Positions 14,301 through 29,300 of a stretch of 64,000 nucleotides of DNA are shown piece after piece. This stretch comes from Channa striata (taxonomy: Eukaryota > Chordata > Actinopteri > Anabantiformes > Channidae). The notes below the pieces were generated by a model. That model saw only the letters and a list, made by a program, of their open reading frames with translations. It made no database searches and was not told where the DNA came from. The stretch spans positions 17,563,157-17,627,156 of the forward strand of contig CM065183.1 in assembly GCA_033026295.1 (NCBI GenBank). The letters run 5' to 3'. Made by a program: the position numbers and the translations under genes. How positions within the stretch are numbered: the stretch's first letter is position 1; every line of letters begins with the position of its first letter.

Positions 14301-17300
14301 AGAGCTCCCCCTGCTGTTCATTCAGAGCAACAGATGGAAATGTTAGCTGCAAATGCTCATCCAGTTCAGAGTCACTTTGCAGCCTGCAGGTGTATTTAGG
14401 TGAGGGGCAGGGTACACGATCGACAGGTCACTATCCATCCCATGGCCTGCACAGGGAGGCACGCACACACAAACCACAACAACAAAGAACTGTCGTTTCT
14501 GCTTGGGGCACTAAATGCAAAATTTGCATTGGACCATTTTCATCCATTTTATGTTTTAGTATTTACTGCAGTTTCACTTATCACACATGGATCATATAAG
14601 GAGGACAGGACATTTCAGTGAGTAAACAAGAGCATTAGCACAGTCAGTGGGGCTTTCAGGTAGCTGGTCTCTTAAGCAACTGTACCATCAGTTTTAAGCA
14701 GATTATGCAGATGTCCCTGTGGTACAGGGCCTGTCAGGGGTGGTGACTTTCAGACGATTAATAGGTCCTGCTCTTAAGATTGGTGTTGGTGACAAAGCTA
14801 CTAGAATATCTAAGTAGGGGAATCCTAGAGAGCAGGCAGGGTGAGGTGGGAGGGAGGGAGAGTTATTCTGCCCCAAGACAACCTGCCGAAGCTAGCGATC
14901 ACAGAGTAGTGGCTGTGCTGTTAGACAACAAATTTTTCCGTAGCCTTAATTTTTTTTGACTGGTCTGGACATTTACGATGATGTTGAATGATCCCCTGCA
15001 CAGGATAATTGCTTTTATATTTGAGATCATATATTGTGCAGAGAATGGAGTGTAAAAGATTAGAGCTAATATGTTGCACGGAACAGTTGGAAGAGGTGGA
15101 CCAAGGATGAGAGCTGAGGGACAGCTCTCCCCGGCCTATGGTCGGGGAAAGCTGCTGGTTTGAAGGGTTCAGTCAGAGCTGGAAAGTTTGTTGCGTAGAG
15201 GGAGGAGCTGCCGTGCGTGGTAAGACACCATGTTTGAGCTGGCCTCTCTCCTGCTGTTGCTGCAGAACATGCTGCTGGAGATCGAAGAAAAGGTGCTGGC
15301 CCTGTCGGAGCTATCCATGCAAAGTGAGAACCTGCTATTGGAGGGCCGGACACAGACTAGAGAGGAAGCTGAGCAGTTGGCAAGGAAGCTACACACATTA
15401 AAGGGCGGCCTGTTGGAGCTGCAGAGAATGCTACAAGACAAGCAGATTAACATCCAGGTGAGGTGGCCACTTGCTTCAGGTGTCGATTTACACTGAATGT
15501 GCTGAACTAGTGCGCATGTACATGCACGTAAACCAGTTTTTATAATACTGATATTTGATTTGGTCCTCACAGTGGGTAGCTTGCTCATCATGTATTGTTT
15601 TGACATTTTCTTAAGTGATCCATGAATAATAGTGATAGTTGCACCACCCCATTCATTAGAGCATCATGATGAGCGTGCATACAGCACATAGTCTGCTGTA
15701 CTGTATGTTTTCTTTTCTACTTGCTATCAAAAGGCTATGAAATACTAATTGAAAGACCTGCAGAGAATATTAAATTTCTTGAAGCTCATAAACACAGCCT
15801 CGCATTTTTAGTGCTAATAAAATGCAATCTTTCCGAATATGACTCAACATTTAATTATTGCTTTTGATGGCCTTGTTTCCTTGGTAACATGTGTTAAATA
15901 GTTTCTTTTCGTCCTACAGGGATGCCTGCAGGAGCAGGAGGACAGTGAATCAGACTCCAGTCTGTCTCAAAGTCCCAATGTACAGGACTGGCTGGCCCAG
16001 GCCCGGACAACTCGTTCCCAGCAACAGCAGGACAGTCTACAGAGACAGAAGGTACAAAAGAAGAAAATGTCTTTTTTCTTTTTACTTGTGTCATGGCTAG
16101 TAATACTATAGCACAAGGATTTGAAAAGTCACAGCCTCTTTGAACATCTAAACTGAAAATAAATTCATACCGTTGTACTAGCATTACAGTTATCCAGAAA
16201 CCTTAAATGAAATGTTTAAAAGCAAAGTAGGGTCATATACTGTGCATAATCCAATCTAGACATTTTTGTCATGTTGCATCTCTGCTCATTAGGAGCTGGA
16301 GGAGCAGCTTGCAGAGCAGAAGAGGCTGCTTCAGTCAGTTGCTAGCAGAGGAGAGGAGATTCTCATCCAGCAGGCCTCACCCATCAGTGCCAGGTATTTT
16401 AACACACAATTACATCAGATACAGTATGATAACAGGTATAACTGCTATGGCATATTGTAAATGGGACATCAATTGATTTATGGTTCTGTCTCTTTTCAGC
16501 ACAACAGAGCCATTTTCACCAGCAACTTTGGTTGAGAGGGAAGCTCAGGTGGCACGAGAACAGTTGAGACAGAGGTGGGAGAGCCTGAGACTTGAGCTGA
16601 AAACTAAACTGCAGCTCCTACAGAGAACCCTGGAGCAGGACCACAAGCAGCCGGTATTAACCACGTAGTAATATTTTTGTTAGCATAAGTAGTGTTGGAG
16701 GCAAAGTATACGCTCATGCTGTTTTTAATTTATGATGGTAGGGACAATTGATTGATGTCTGCTCTTTCTGCAGGTGTATTCCAGAGCCTCTCATGTGTCC
16801 ACGGCTGGCTCTCTGTATAAAGGAGAGACTCAAGCTGATAAATCCTCCCTGAAGATATTGTATGAGAACTTCAGAGAGACAGTAGACAACATGACCCCTC
16901 AGGTATACTGTTACTATAGCAACATTTTATTGTCATTGTAAAGTTAAAATACTTTGCCCAACATGTATGTCAATTAAATGTCGCATGACTCTGGTCTTCC
17001 ACACAGCCCACTGATAGTGAGACGCAGGTGGCGCAGATGGAACAGCAGCTCTACACAGCTGTGTCGTCCACCTCCTCCTGGCTGGATGGTGTGGAGAACA
17101 ACGTCTTCTCTGGCTCAGTGCTGCTTGCTGAAAACGCAGAGACCCAGCTACAAAAGCAGGAGGTAACTAGGCTAATTTATGCAGTTGCAGAATATTTAAA
17201 ACTGCAAAATAAACAATCCTGGTAGAACCCATAACCAAGAATGAGTTCTTCTAACAAACCAGAACAGTTAAAGATACTAGATCTCCACATGCAGTGGATT

Positions 17301-20300
17301 CATTGTAGAATTTGTTGCTGGCGTCGTAAAATCAGGATTAGCAAATCAAAAGTACTTGTAAAAAGATGGATTTCTGTTAATTTATGTCTGATCTTCTCGT
17401 TAGACCTTGGAGAATGACGTGAGGCATGTGACGGAGGAGGTAAAGCTCAGCCAAGCTCTGCTCGCTGGATCTTCTGGGTTGAAACACGATGACCGGGTGC
17501 TGTTGGAGGACAACCTTGACTGCCTGAAGGAGAGATTAGGAGCTCTGGGTTGTGCTTTGGGACAACGCTGTAACCACATGAGAACGAGGGCACAAGAGCT
17601 CACTGCCTATCAGGTAAGCTTAGACCTTTTATGCTTAATTTAGTCAATAAATATCCAGCAGGAATGATAATGATATCATAATAGTGTCACTTTTCTTTAT
17701 CTTAAACACATTTGCACTAGTGTGTGGATACTCACTGTCATTGTGCTATGTTTAATACAGACCGAATTGCAACTTTTCCAAACTGCTTTAATTGAGACAA
17801 AGTGCCAGATCCTACAGGCCTTAGCTGGAGCCATGGATAGACCAGCATCCAAACAACTAGAGGTAACACAGACGAGCTTATTTTCTCCCACCAAGATTAA
17901 CAGAGAAAAAAGTAATTTGAATTTCAATCACAAGCCCTGTAATTTCTCGTAGGTTATTGCTAGTGCAGAGGAGAGTCTCAAAGACTTTGAGCAGAGGATA
18001 ACGGAGCTCAAAAGCAGAGGAGCAGCTCTACAGGCAGATCAGATATCCACAAACAAACTACTGAAACTGCAGGTAAAGTGTTTTCAGTGGGATTTGTTTC
18101 ATCTAAAAAACATTTAGTAAAAGCTTGTCAATTTTTTTAAATAATATCACCAATGCTCACCATTCTAGTGTTTCACACACTATTAGTTTGTGTTACACTT
18201 GATGAAGGCTCATAGTGTTGAGGACAAGTATTCAAAGTGTGAATGTAATGTTATCTACGGTGTTTGTGTTTTCAGGATTCGCTCGAGGAGCTCATGATGA
18301 CTGTGGGTTGTCGTCGCAGTGGGCTGAACCACAATATGGCTCTGAAGGAGCAGTATGAACGGGCTCTGCAGGACCTGACTGACGTGGTGGACACAGCCAA
18401 GGACAAGATGGCTGCCGAGCAGAGGATCGTGGCCAGCTCAGTGGAAGAAGTCCAGAATCACCTGGATAAACATAAGGTTTGGTCAACGTGGTGCTTTGCT
18501 ACGTTAGTTGGCTTAAGGAAGGATCATCATCAACACTGTGAGATGCTGGTGGCAAGCTTCTAAAAGAAAAACACAACTGGTCATTGGTGTGTTTGTGTGT
18601 TTTTGTCATTGCTTTTCTAGGAGTTCTTCCAAGGTCTGGAGTCCCACATGATTCTAACAGAAACATATTTCAGGAAGATCAGTAGTCTGATGCTTCCCAA
18701 AGAGTGTCAGGCCTTGGAGGAGACACTAGCTGAGGCTCAGAGTATTCTCAAAGAGGCTCACAGTAAAGGAGTCGAACTGGAGTGTATCCTCGAGGTGAGT
18801 GAGAACACACAGTTTAAATGACATGATTTTTTTTCTTTTATCCCAGTATCAAACTCAAAGATTAGATGCACATGGGGTCTCCTCATTGAGTCATTTTATG
18901 GGTGTTGAATATCTTCTGTATGTCTATTCATGAAAAAAAAAGTTAAAAAGCTATTGGTTGAAGAAAGTAGTTGTATTAGTCATGGGATAGGGTCATGGGA
19001 TGTCATGGGATTAAGCTAATTTACTGGTGGAAATGGGTTCACAGTGGTGTTTATATAAATCTTATTCATCTAAAAGCTATTTCAATTTTTTTATGTGTTT
19101 TTTACCAGACTTGGAACCGGTTGATGCAGGATTACCAAAGTCTGAACCGCCAACTGGAAGCCGTGGAAGGAAGCATCCCTTCTGTCGGGCTGGTGGAGGA
19201 GACAGAGGAGAGGCTCAGTGACAGAATTTCACTGTATCAGGTGCAAAACTACGTTTTTTTAGAGAATGTGTCTTAATAATCCTAAATAACCTCCATAATC
19301 CCTATTTACTGTAGATATTAAAAGGCAAATAAATAAAACAGCAATGACGGTCTTTACATTTACTTAAACATTTTGGCATCTTCATTCTTCACAAGGATCA
19401 TTCAGCTAAGAGCAAAATACCTTCTTTAACATCCATCCATATTTGTAGGATTCATTAGATTTGTTCATCCAGACGTCACCTGAGGCCATTCCAAGTGCAC
19501 TTTGGTGAATTGCCTTTTTATCTCCACCTCTTCCGTTTTCTGTAAAGGGCCTGAAGGGGAGACTGACTGAGCACCAGCACAAGCTGTACCAGGTTCTGGA
19601 TGAGGGCAAACATCTCTTGCTTTCAGTGTGTTGTCCCGCACTGGAGAATCAACTCGCGCTGCTGGGGGAACACTGGCTCAACAATACCGCCAAGGTCAAT
19701 AAGGAACTGCAACGCCTGGAGGCCATCTTAAAACACTGGACCAGGTCCGAAACACATCTTTATCGGAACACAACTATTTAGGCATCAAAAGCAATAGATA
19801 GAGTACAATCCATCAGGTTTGGGTTTACAAAATAAATAAAGCCTTATTGGTTTGTGATCCTTTCCACATGTCAGACTTATGTAAATAACATTTCTGAGAG
19901 AGTATGAGTTCATGGCATTATTTCATGTTTGAATTGTGCTTGTCTTTAAGGTATCAGAGGGAGTGTGCAGAGCTCAGTGAGTGGCTGCAGTCTGCCCTGG
20001 AGCGCCTGGAGTTTTGGAACACGCAGGCAGTATTAGTCCCTCAGGAGCTGGAGACTGTCCGAGATCATCTCTCCGCTTTTCTTGTGAGGCAACAAACCAT
20101 GATCTTTTTTTTTTTTGTTTTGTGCTTTTTTTTTGCTTATTGATTCAGAGATTCTGGCTCTTGCACAAGAACAGAACGGCTGGACATTTATACAGTCTGA
20201 CACATTGAATTGTTCCAGCTTCCTGCCGCTAAAAATGCTTTTTTTGTCTTGACACTAAGCAGGGCCACATTTGTTAATGGCTTCTAGGTTTTTACACCCA

Positions 20301-23300
20301 TTGTGTACTGTGTGTATATACTGTATAAAAGTTCAAATAACTGAGCCATAGTTTAATAATCTTCATGGGGACATTAGGCCATTGCACTTGTCCCTGCTTA
20401 ACTACTTACATTAGGATGAGTGGGCAGCCACAGCACAGTGCTTGAGGACTAAAATCCTGCTCAGTGCCCTTAGTCAGTGATAATTGTAGTTCTTGTTACC
20501 CAAGATGTATGGCCTTGACCAGATCAGTAATCAATATGGAAAAACATTGGTAGGGATATGTGCCATTTCATATGTGCCTAGTGCGCAAATTAACAAATAA
20601 AATGGAGACCCACCTTTATAAAACATTGCTCTGTTGTAGCAGAAGTGTTCGAGAACTCTTCTGAGAGCTGCTCATGTTCTGGATTGCCCTTTTCCAGAGT
20701 TTGTTGTTGTTGCAGAATGTATAGTACTATATGTATTTTTTTACATACTATCCACTGGTTTTTTAATTAACACAATATTTATAAATATAGTATTCAAATA
20801 TATATTAGTTGTAGTGGCATTTGCTGCTGTAGTTGTGGTTTTACTAGTAGAGCTGTTTGTAGTAATGGTTAATTCTGCTGTGTCCTCTGCAGTAGCAGTA
20901 AAGTACTGTATGCAGTGTGTGTTAATGAGTCCTGTTACTGTGTATCTCAGGAGTTCTCAAAGGAGGTTGAGGGCAAATCCAGTTTGAAGAGCTCAGTGGT
21001 AAGTGAGGGAAACCAGCTGCTGCGACTGAAAAAAGTGGACACGGCCATGCTGCGGTCTGACCTGGCACGCATTGACACCCAGTGGAGTGAGCTGCTCACA
21101 CGCATGCCAGTGGTCCAGGAGAAGCTGCACCAGGTATCGTCACATGGAAGCAGAGTGGACAGGCTTAGCTACTCCAGAGCAAAGAGGATTACTTCCTTCT
21201 GCAGCTTCGCTTGTATACAAAAGTTTTCAAACATGTGCGACAAAAGTGTTATTCTCTTCTCAGATCCAAATGGCAAAGTTGGCTTCCCGTCATGCAATTT
21301 CTGAGCTATTTAACTGGATATCTTTGATGGAAAATGTCATTGAAGAGGATGAAGAAAACCTCAAGAGTGCCGTGGGATCAAATGTGATCCAGGACTACTT
21401 GCAAAAATACAAGGTAGTGGACTTCAAGGTGTCCTCTTTTATAAAGAAGTTTGATTAAATAAACATTTTGCTATATTCACTGTATATTGTACAGTTATTT
21501 AAATGCGCAATAGTAGACAAAGTAATGTAGTTATTATATGTATGCAAAAAATTATTTCTTATTAGTGTTTTCACTAATCTGATTTTTTATTTCTTCATTT
21601 TAGGGCTTCAGAGTAGATTTAAGTTGTAAGCAGCTGACTGTGGACTTTGTCAACCAGTCAGTCCTGCAAATCAGTGGTCAAGATGTGGAGAGCAAACGCA
21701 GTGATAAGACCGACTTTGCTGAGCGCCTGGGAGCAATGAACCGACGCTGGCAGATCCTACAAGGTCGCATCAGTGAGAGAGTGAGTCCACAGGCAATGAT
21801 ACTGTTCAAGAAAAAGCATCATCGTGATTTATTAGTACAGAAATCAGGATGACACACTGTATCTGGTATAATGTTTACAGATCCAGTTCCTGGAGAGCCT
21901 GTTGGAGATGTGGCTGGAGTATGAGAGCAGTGTTCAGGCCCTGAAATCCTGGATGGCCACTCAGGAAGAAAGGTTAAAGAGGAAACACCGGTTAGAAGAT
22001 TTGACATCTGTGCAGAATGCTCTTAAAGACTGCCAGGTTTGTTTCTCTTAAGTTTCATCCAAACATTTTGTGCAAATACATGTTGTGGGTATTAATATTT
22101 GGGTCAGTCTTTGTTTATAATGCAAAAACTTTTAACCTTTAGGAAATGGAGGAGTTGGTGAAAGAGAGAGAGAAAGAGCTCGAGAGAGTGGAGGAGCAGG
22201 GCTGTGCCCTTGTCCAGAACAAGACTGATGAGGCCTGTGCTATCGTCATGGAAACGCTTCAGGGTGTCAATCACACCTGGGCTAACCTGGACCATTTGGT
22301 ACGCTCCCCTGTACTCACTCCACTCTGTCTTTAATATTTTAATAGTGTTTACTTCCCTGTTCTGCTCACTCCCTTTGCTGAATGTCACTGAGTTTGTATT
22401 CATCTTTAACAGGTAGGGCAACTAAAGATCAGTCTGAAGTCAGTGCTGGATCAGTGGAGTCTGTACAAGCGAGCATCAGAAGAAATCAATGGCTACCTGA
22501 TGGAAGGAAGGTACTCTGTGTCACGGTTTCGCCTCCTCACAGGCTCCCTGGAGGCTGTTCAGCTGCAGGTGCAAAGTCTGCAGGTATGTTGGGTTCAAGA
22601 ATCACTTCTGGATACAGTCATCAAGCCAAATGTATATTAATTTGTTAAAAATTCCATTTGAATGTATTTCTATTCTTTAAATTCCAAACCTTTTTCAATG
22701 GGGAATTTTTTCTAAATTATTTTTTTACACCATGTCTAGTAAATTAAGCCCACTGTTTTTGTTGATTATGAAGGATTTGCAAGAGGAACTGGAGAAACAG
22801 GAGAGCAGTCTGAGAAAGTTTGGAGCTGTGACCCACCAACTGCTGAAGGAGTGTCACCCTTCAGTGTCAGACTCTCTAAACAATGCCCTTAAGGATGTTA
22901 ATGCGAGGTGACCTTATTTATTTATGTATATTAAAAAAAGACTAGATTAAAACTGAGACAATCAGGAATGCTGCTTTGACTGATCTATGTTATATTTCAT
23001 TCAGGTGGACCGGCTTACTGGAGGAGATTGCAGAGCGCCTAAGAAGCAGCAAAGCCCTGCTTCAGCTATGGCAGCGCTACAAGGAGCTGTATGAGCAGAG
23101 CTGCAGCAGTGTCCAGCTGCACGAGGAAAAGGCAGACCAGCTCCTCAAGACGGCCTGCAGCAAGGACATTGCTGATGAGGAAGTGTCTGACTGGATTCAA
23201 GTGTGCAGTGTAAGTGAAGCTGTAGCTCGTCTGAGCCATTTCAATTTATAAATATGTCCTTTCTGTCTGTAAGGAGCCAATATTCCATCCGTAAGTTAGT

Positions 23301-26300
23301 GACTGTTTCGTGTTTTGAAAAGTTAGAATGCTTAGTTTTTGTTCTTGCAAAGATGAGACCTTTGATGGATGAATTTTCAGGAACTGCTCCGGTCCCAAGC
23401 TCCAGTGCAGGCCTCTCTGCAGGTTCTCCAAGAACTGGGGGATCAGCTAAAACAGCAGGTGGATACGTCAGCAGCATCAGCCATCCAGTCAGACCACCTC
23501 TCCCTCACCCAAAGACTGGCGGCTGTGGAACAGGCTCTTTCCAGACAGCTCACTACCCTGCAGGTAAAGACAAGACATGCAGTATTTGACAAATATGTTT
23601 CAGTTCAAGTAGCACTTTTGATAAATGACTAAATGTCTCTATGTCTCTTGTATACCAGACTGGAGTCCAAGATTATGAAACCTTTAACCATCAGCTGGAC
23701 TCACTGGGGTCTTGGATTGTTGAAGCTGAGAAGGCCCTGAAAGTGCAAGATCCCAATGGCTCCACCGACCTGACAGCCATTCAGGATCGCATGGAGGAAC
23801 TCAAGGTTCTTTTGTTGTGTTTACAATCAGTGGATCGAATGAACTTTGCTGATTGGCCCAAAACGGAGAAATTTAACAATTATTTTAACATCACATTTTC
23901 ACTTGTCCTTCTACAGAGGCTCATGTTAAAATTTAGCAGTATGTCTCCTGAATTGGAGCATCTCAATGAGCTCGGATACCGGCTCCCTCTCAACGATTCT
24001 GAGATCAAGCGCATGCAGAACCTCAACAGGACCTGGTCAACAGCTTCAGGACAGACCACAGAGAGATTCAGGTATGACACACAAACATTCACCAACCAAA
24101 CTGACCTTCAAGCTACAAAGCACGAACATCATATAAAGAATGTCTTTAGATTCACTTGTTTATTCCTTTGCAGCAAACTTCAATCGTTCCTGCTACAGCA
24201 GCAGACCTTCCTGGAGAAGTGTGAAACGTGGATGGAGTTCTTGGTCCAAACTGAAGAGAATCTGGCAGTGGAAATTTCTGGGAACTACCAGAGTTTAATT
24301 GAGCAGCAAAAAGCCCATGAGGTTAGTGTCAGTTTTAAGGTAAAAGAGCCTAAAAAAAGCCACTGTGTCTTAGTGTGCATTAATAATTTGTTGTCTTCCA
24401 GTTGTTTCAAGCTGAGATGTTCAGTCGCCAACAAATCCTACACTCCATCATCAGTGATGGACAGCGAATGTTAGAGCAGGGTCAGGTGGATGACAGGTAA
24501 AATCCATCTTATTTCTCATTACTCTATCCACCACCTAAGTGGAACATTGCTGGATCTGCTAAATTCAGTGTTCTTTGTTCATCACAAGAAAATATCACTA
24601 ACCCAATTCTTCCTCCTGATTCCCGCAGAGATGAGTTCAACCTGAAGTTGGCTCTACTAAGCAACCAGTGGCAGGGAGTGGTTCGACGCGCTCAGCAGAG
24701 GCGAGGCATTATTGATAGCCTCATTCGTCAGTGGCAGCGCTACAGAGAAATGGTGGAAAAGTTACGCAAATGGCTGGTGGAGGTTTCCCACCCTGCAGAC
24801 GCCCTTCAGGCAGGGACCACAGTGCCCCTGCAACAAGCGCGCTCTATGCTGGATGCTGTCCAGGTACGTAGTGGAAGGCTTACAGAGCACACTGTGCAGG
24901 ACGACACTGTTGAATACACCCACCAATGTCTCCAGAAGTGGGCCATATTTCTGGAATTATTTATCGTTTTAGCCCTAATTGATCTTTGTCAGGGAGAAGT
25001 AATATGCAGCAAAGATTATCTAAGACCTTAATCTTCATCCAAGAAGGAAAAAACCTTTTTGCAAAGCCTAATCATCTAAAACCCACACTTCTGATACTCC
25101 AAAATAACTAACAGGAAGAACTATGCACATTTATTGGTTCATTATTTTTATCAAAGTGACTTTGCTTTCTGCTACAGCTGAAGGAAAAGGTGCTGCAGCG
25201 TCAGCAAGGGAGTTACATCCTGACAGTGGAAGCCGGCCGACAACTGCTCCTATCAGCTGACAGCCGGGCAGAGGCGGCCCTGCAGGCGGAACTCACTGAT
25301 ATCCAGGAGCGATGGAAAAATGCCACCATCTGCCTGGACGAACAGAAGAAAGAGCTGGCTACTGTATTAAAGGTATAGCAGGCAAACTGCCAGTAGTTAG
25401 TGGAGTAGAGGGAATCACAGCAGTCTTGAAGGCATGCTGTAAATGTTTTATCTGTCAAAACATTTTACATCTTAGATACAAGGGACACATTTTCCTTCCG
25501 TTATTCTCATCCAGGATGCACAACCTGTTACAAATGGTATCAGTTAATGAAGAGCTGAAAAAATATGTGTATTTTCCATGCACGTTCAGTAGTATTTATT
25601 AAGATGAAAGCATTGTGTGTTGTCGTGCGTCCATTTGTAATATTGTTACAGGACTGGGAGAGGTGTGAAAGAGGGATTGGTGGATCACTGGAAAAACTTC
25701 GAGCCTTCAAGCGACAGCTTTCTCAGTCTCTTCCCAATCACCATGAGGATCTACAAACTGAGCAGATGCGCTGCAAGGTAACAGCCTGAGCATTTTATGA
25801 ATGTGAAAGCTTTGCACGCCAATGCTGTGCATGTCTAAAATCCATTTTTGTGTAAGTAGTGGTGTTAAAAATCTGTCTGCAAGGTTGACAAAGGAAATGT
25901 CTGAAATCTCTAACAGGACTTGGAGAACACATTTGACGGCTGGGCAGGTGATCTGGCACATCTGACTGTGCTGAGGGAGTCTCTGTCTTGCTACATCAGT
26001 GCTGAGGATCTCTCTGTCCTTCAGGAGCGAATTGAGCTGCTTCATCGACAGTGGGATGAAATCTGCCACCAGGTACGATGATTCCAACATTCCTCTGTGA
26101 ATGTGCTGTGTGCTGTGCACGGCTTGAATTACATAAAAATTACTTCACATGTTATTTGACATTAAAGTTTGAAAAAGTCTCATCTGTGCAGTCCCCTGAC
26201 TTACCACCTGGTGGTGCTGGTTTCAAACTAAAGTTTAAGTTGCATCAATTTACCCAAATCGTTCACTTCCTGGCGGTTAAATAAAATAAATACAAAATTA

Positions 26301-29300
26301 AATTTGAGTCTGGCTAATTTCACAAATGCAGCTGTACTGTAATTAATTGAAAAAGAGTGTCAACATTTCACGTCTTCAGTTTTTCTGATATAGACTGTAA
26401 GAGTTCTTAAAAAAGTTCTAAAAAAATGCAGTTTTCCTTTAGATCAGTAAAAATGTAACTTATCAAGGTCTTTTACTCTTAAAATTTCACAAAGGAACTA
26501 TTGCGTCTGCATTAGTTGTGATATTGTGCAAATGTATCATAGCAACAGTGAGACGGTGCAGAAAACACGAAACCTCAAGCTCATTTTTTTCATACCTACA
26601 TCCTGTGTCGTGCAGATAAAATATGCACACAGGAAATGCACAGACGCACACGCTCACCGCTCGATGCAAATAAGTCAGTTAAGATGCAGTGATCTATGGC
26701 AGTGCATCCGCTACACACATTTGACATGAACTGTTACTTTTGCTTGTAATTTAACGTGCATCGATGGATTGTTTACAATGACTTAAGTTTTTACACACTG
26801 CTGTGTCGTTGCAGCTGTCCCTGCGCAGGCAGCAGGTGAGTGAGAAGCTGAATGAGTGGACTGTATTCAACGACAAATACAGGGAGCTGTGCGAGTGGCT
26901 CACCAACATGGAGAGCAAGGTCTCCCAGAACGGAGACATCAGTATTGAGGAGATGATCGAGAAGCTCCGCAAGGTAAACTAGATATATTTGTTGTGTTGT
27001 GAATCTCTATTTATTGAACTGGTTAGTAGTATTTGTGTAATATACCACATTGTGTTGCAGAAAATCCAGTGACATTTCACTGATGCTAACATTGAATCTG
27101 TTGTTTTTTAATCAGTGCAATGTTGACACTTTTTAACACACTGTGTCCCAGGACTACCAGGAGGAGATCACTGTGGCCGAGGAGAACAAATTACAGCTGC
27201 ACCAGCTGGGGGAGCGTCTGGCCAAGGCCAGCCATCAGAGTAAGGCTACTGAGATTGAACAAAAACTCAACAAAGTCAGCGACCGCTGGCAGCACCTCCT
27301 GGACCTCATTGGAGCCAGGTGAGCAGACACACACTCCCGATTCGCTTAACCGGTTCACTAATTCTTCCTGTTTCTGATGCCGTCTGTTACTAAATATGCT
27401 CTACTGCTGCTTTACTGTGTTAATAGAGTGAAGAAGCTGAGGGAAACGCTGGTGGCTGTGCAGCAGCTGGATAAGAATATGAGCAGCCTGCGCACCTGGC
27501 TGGCTAACATCGAGACCGAGCTCTCCAAACCTATAGCCTATGACTCCTGTGATTTCCAGGAGATTGAGAGGAAGCTTGATCAGCAGCAGGTAGCACACTG
27601 TGTATCACATGCTCAACAGTGCTTATTTTTTGGTTGTTAATCTGCTGCTTCAGTGACACCAAATGTTGATTACTTATTTGCAATAAATTAAACAGAAGTT
27701 TGAGTTCCAAACACTTGAATTGTACTGCAAAATCAAGCATAATGTTTTGAATTTATTGATTTATTTGTCAGTCCCTGAATGATTTCTCTGACTGCATTTA
27801 TCTCTGCAGAGATTGTTGTTGAACCCACTAGTCCAGTATCATTAGTGTTTATTTTACATGATGGAAAGATTTACCTGCTTCTCTCTCCTCATTCGTCTGT
27901 TGAAATCTTTTTATATATTCATGCATTTACAATCTCTGTACGTCTTTCTTGCCCATCAGGAGCTTGAACATGACATTGAGAAACACAGTACAGCAGTGAC
28001 CTCAGTACTAAATCTGTGTGAGGTTCTACTGCACGACTGTGATGCCTGTGCCACTGATGCAGAATGCGACTCCATCCAGCAGGCGACTCGCAGCCTTGAT
28101 CGCCGCTGGAGGAGCATCTGTGCCTTGTGTATGGAGAGGAGACGCAAGTGAGAAGATAAAAACATGCTGGAAAAATATAAATATAAAGCATCTGAAAATA
28201 TTGTAATTACCCAAATGAGCTAACAATTATTGCTCCCTATTAGGATTGACGAGACGTGGCGTTTATGGCAGAAATTCCTAGAGGACTTTGCTCGATTTGA
28301 GGAGTGGCTGGCCACTTCAGAAAAGACTGCTGCTTTGCCCAATTCCTCTGGTGTTCTGTACACTGTGGCCAAGGAAGAACTTAAGAAATTTGAGGTATCA
28401 TTTCAGATTTTGTCTATTCTGTGGCAGCCACATATCATTTAACTGACTCAGGACACAGAGTCCGTTACTCTGTTACTTTCTAAAATTCCCTTTCCTGGAC
28501 ACAAAATCATTTGTACATATTACTGTATCTCCCTATTTTTTAAACAACAATATGTGCCTGGCTGTTTCTCTGTAGGTCTTCCAGAGGCAAGTCCATGAAA
28601 GTCTGACCCAGCTGGAGTTAATCAACAAACAATATCGCCGCCTGGCCAGAGAAAACCGCACGGACTCTTCCTGTCAGCTGAGGGAGATGGCCCATGATGC
28701 CAATCATCGATGGGACAACCTGCAGAAGAGGGTGGCATCCATCCTCCGCAGGCTTAAGGTACATGTGTTAATATATGTTTTATTAATTTTTTATTTCTTC
28801 ACACTTACTTGTATTTGTTTATATGGCAGCATCTGTGCGTGTGGTCTGTTAGCGCCTAATAAGCGAGGTTAATAAGTTAAGTTAGTTACAGCATGTTTGT
28901 AATGCTGTTTTAAGAAGTAGCTATTTCTTACACCACTGTCCCTACTTCAAATACACAGCACTTTATTAGCCAGAGAGAGGAGTTTGAGACAGCCAGAGAT
29001 GGCATCTTGGTGTGGCTGACAGAAATGGACCTGCAGCTTACCAACATCGAACACTTCTCTGAATGTGACATTCAGGCCAAGATCAAACAACTCAGGGTAA
29101 GTCTGTGTCACGTTCACCTCATTTATCTTGTTTTGAAAAAAAATAATGAAAAAACTGTAGCAAAGCTTTACAATGTGCCTCTTTTACTCTTTATTAAGGA
29201 CAGTTTGTTATAACAGGTAGCGTATGACTTCTTAAACTTTTTAGTCACCTTCTGGTTTTTCAGTTAACTTAAGGTATGTGCTCTGCTAAACTTGTCCTTT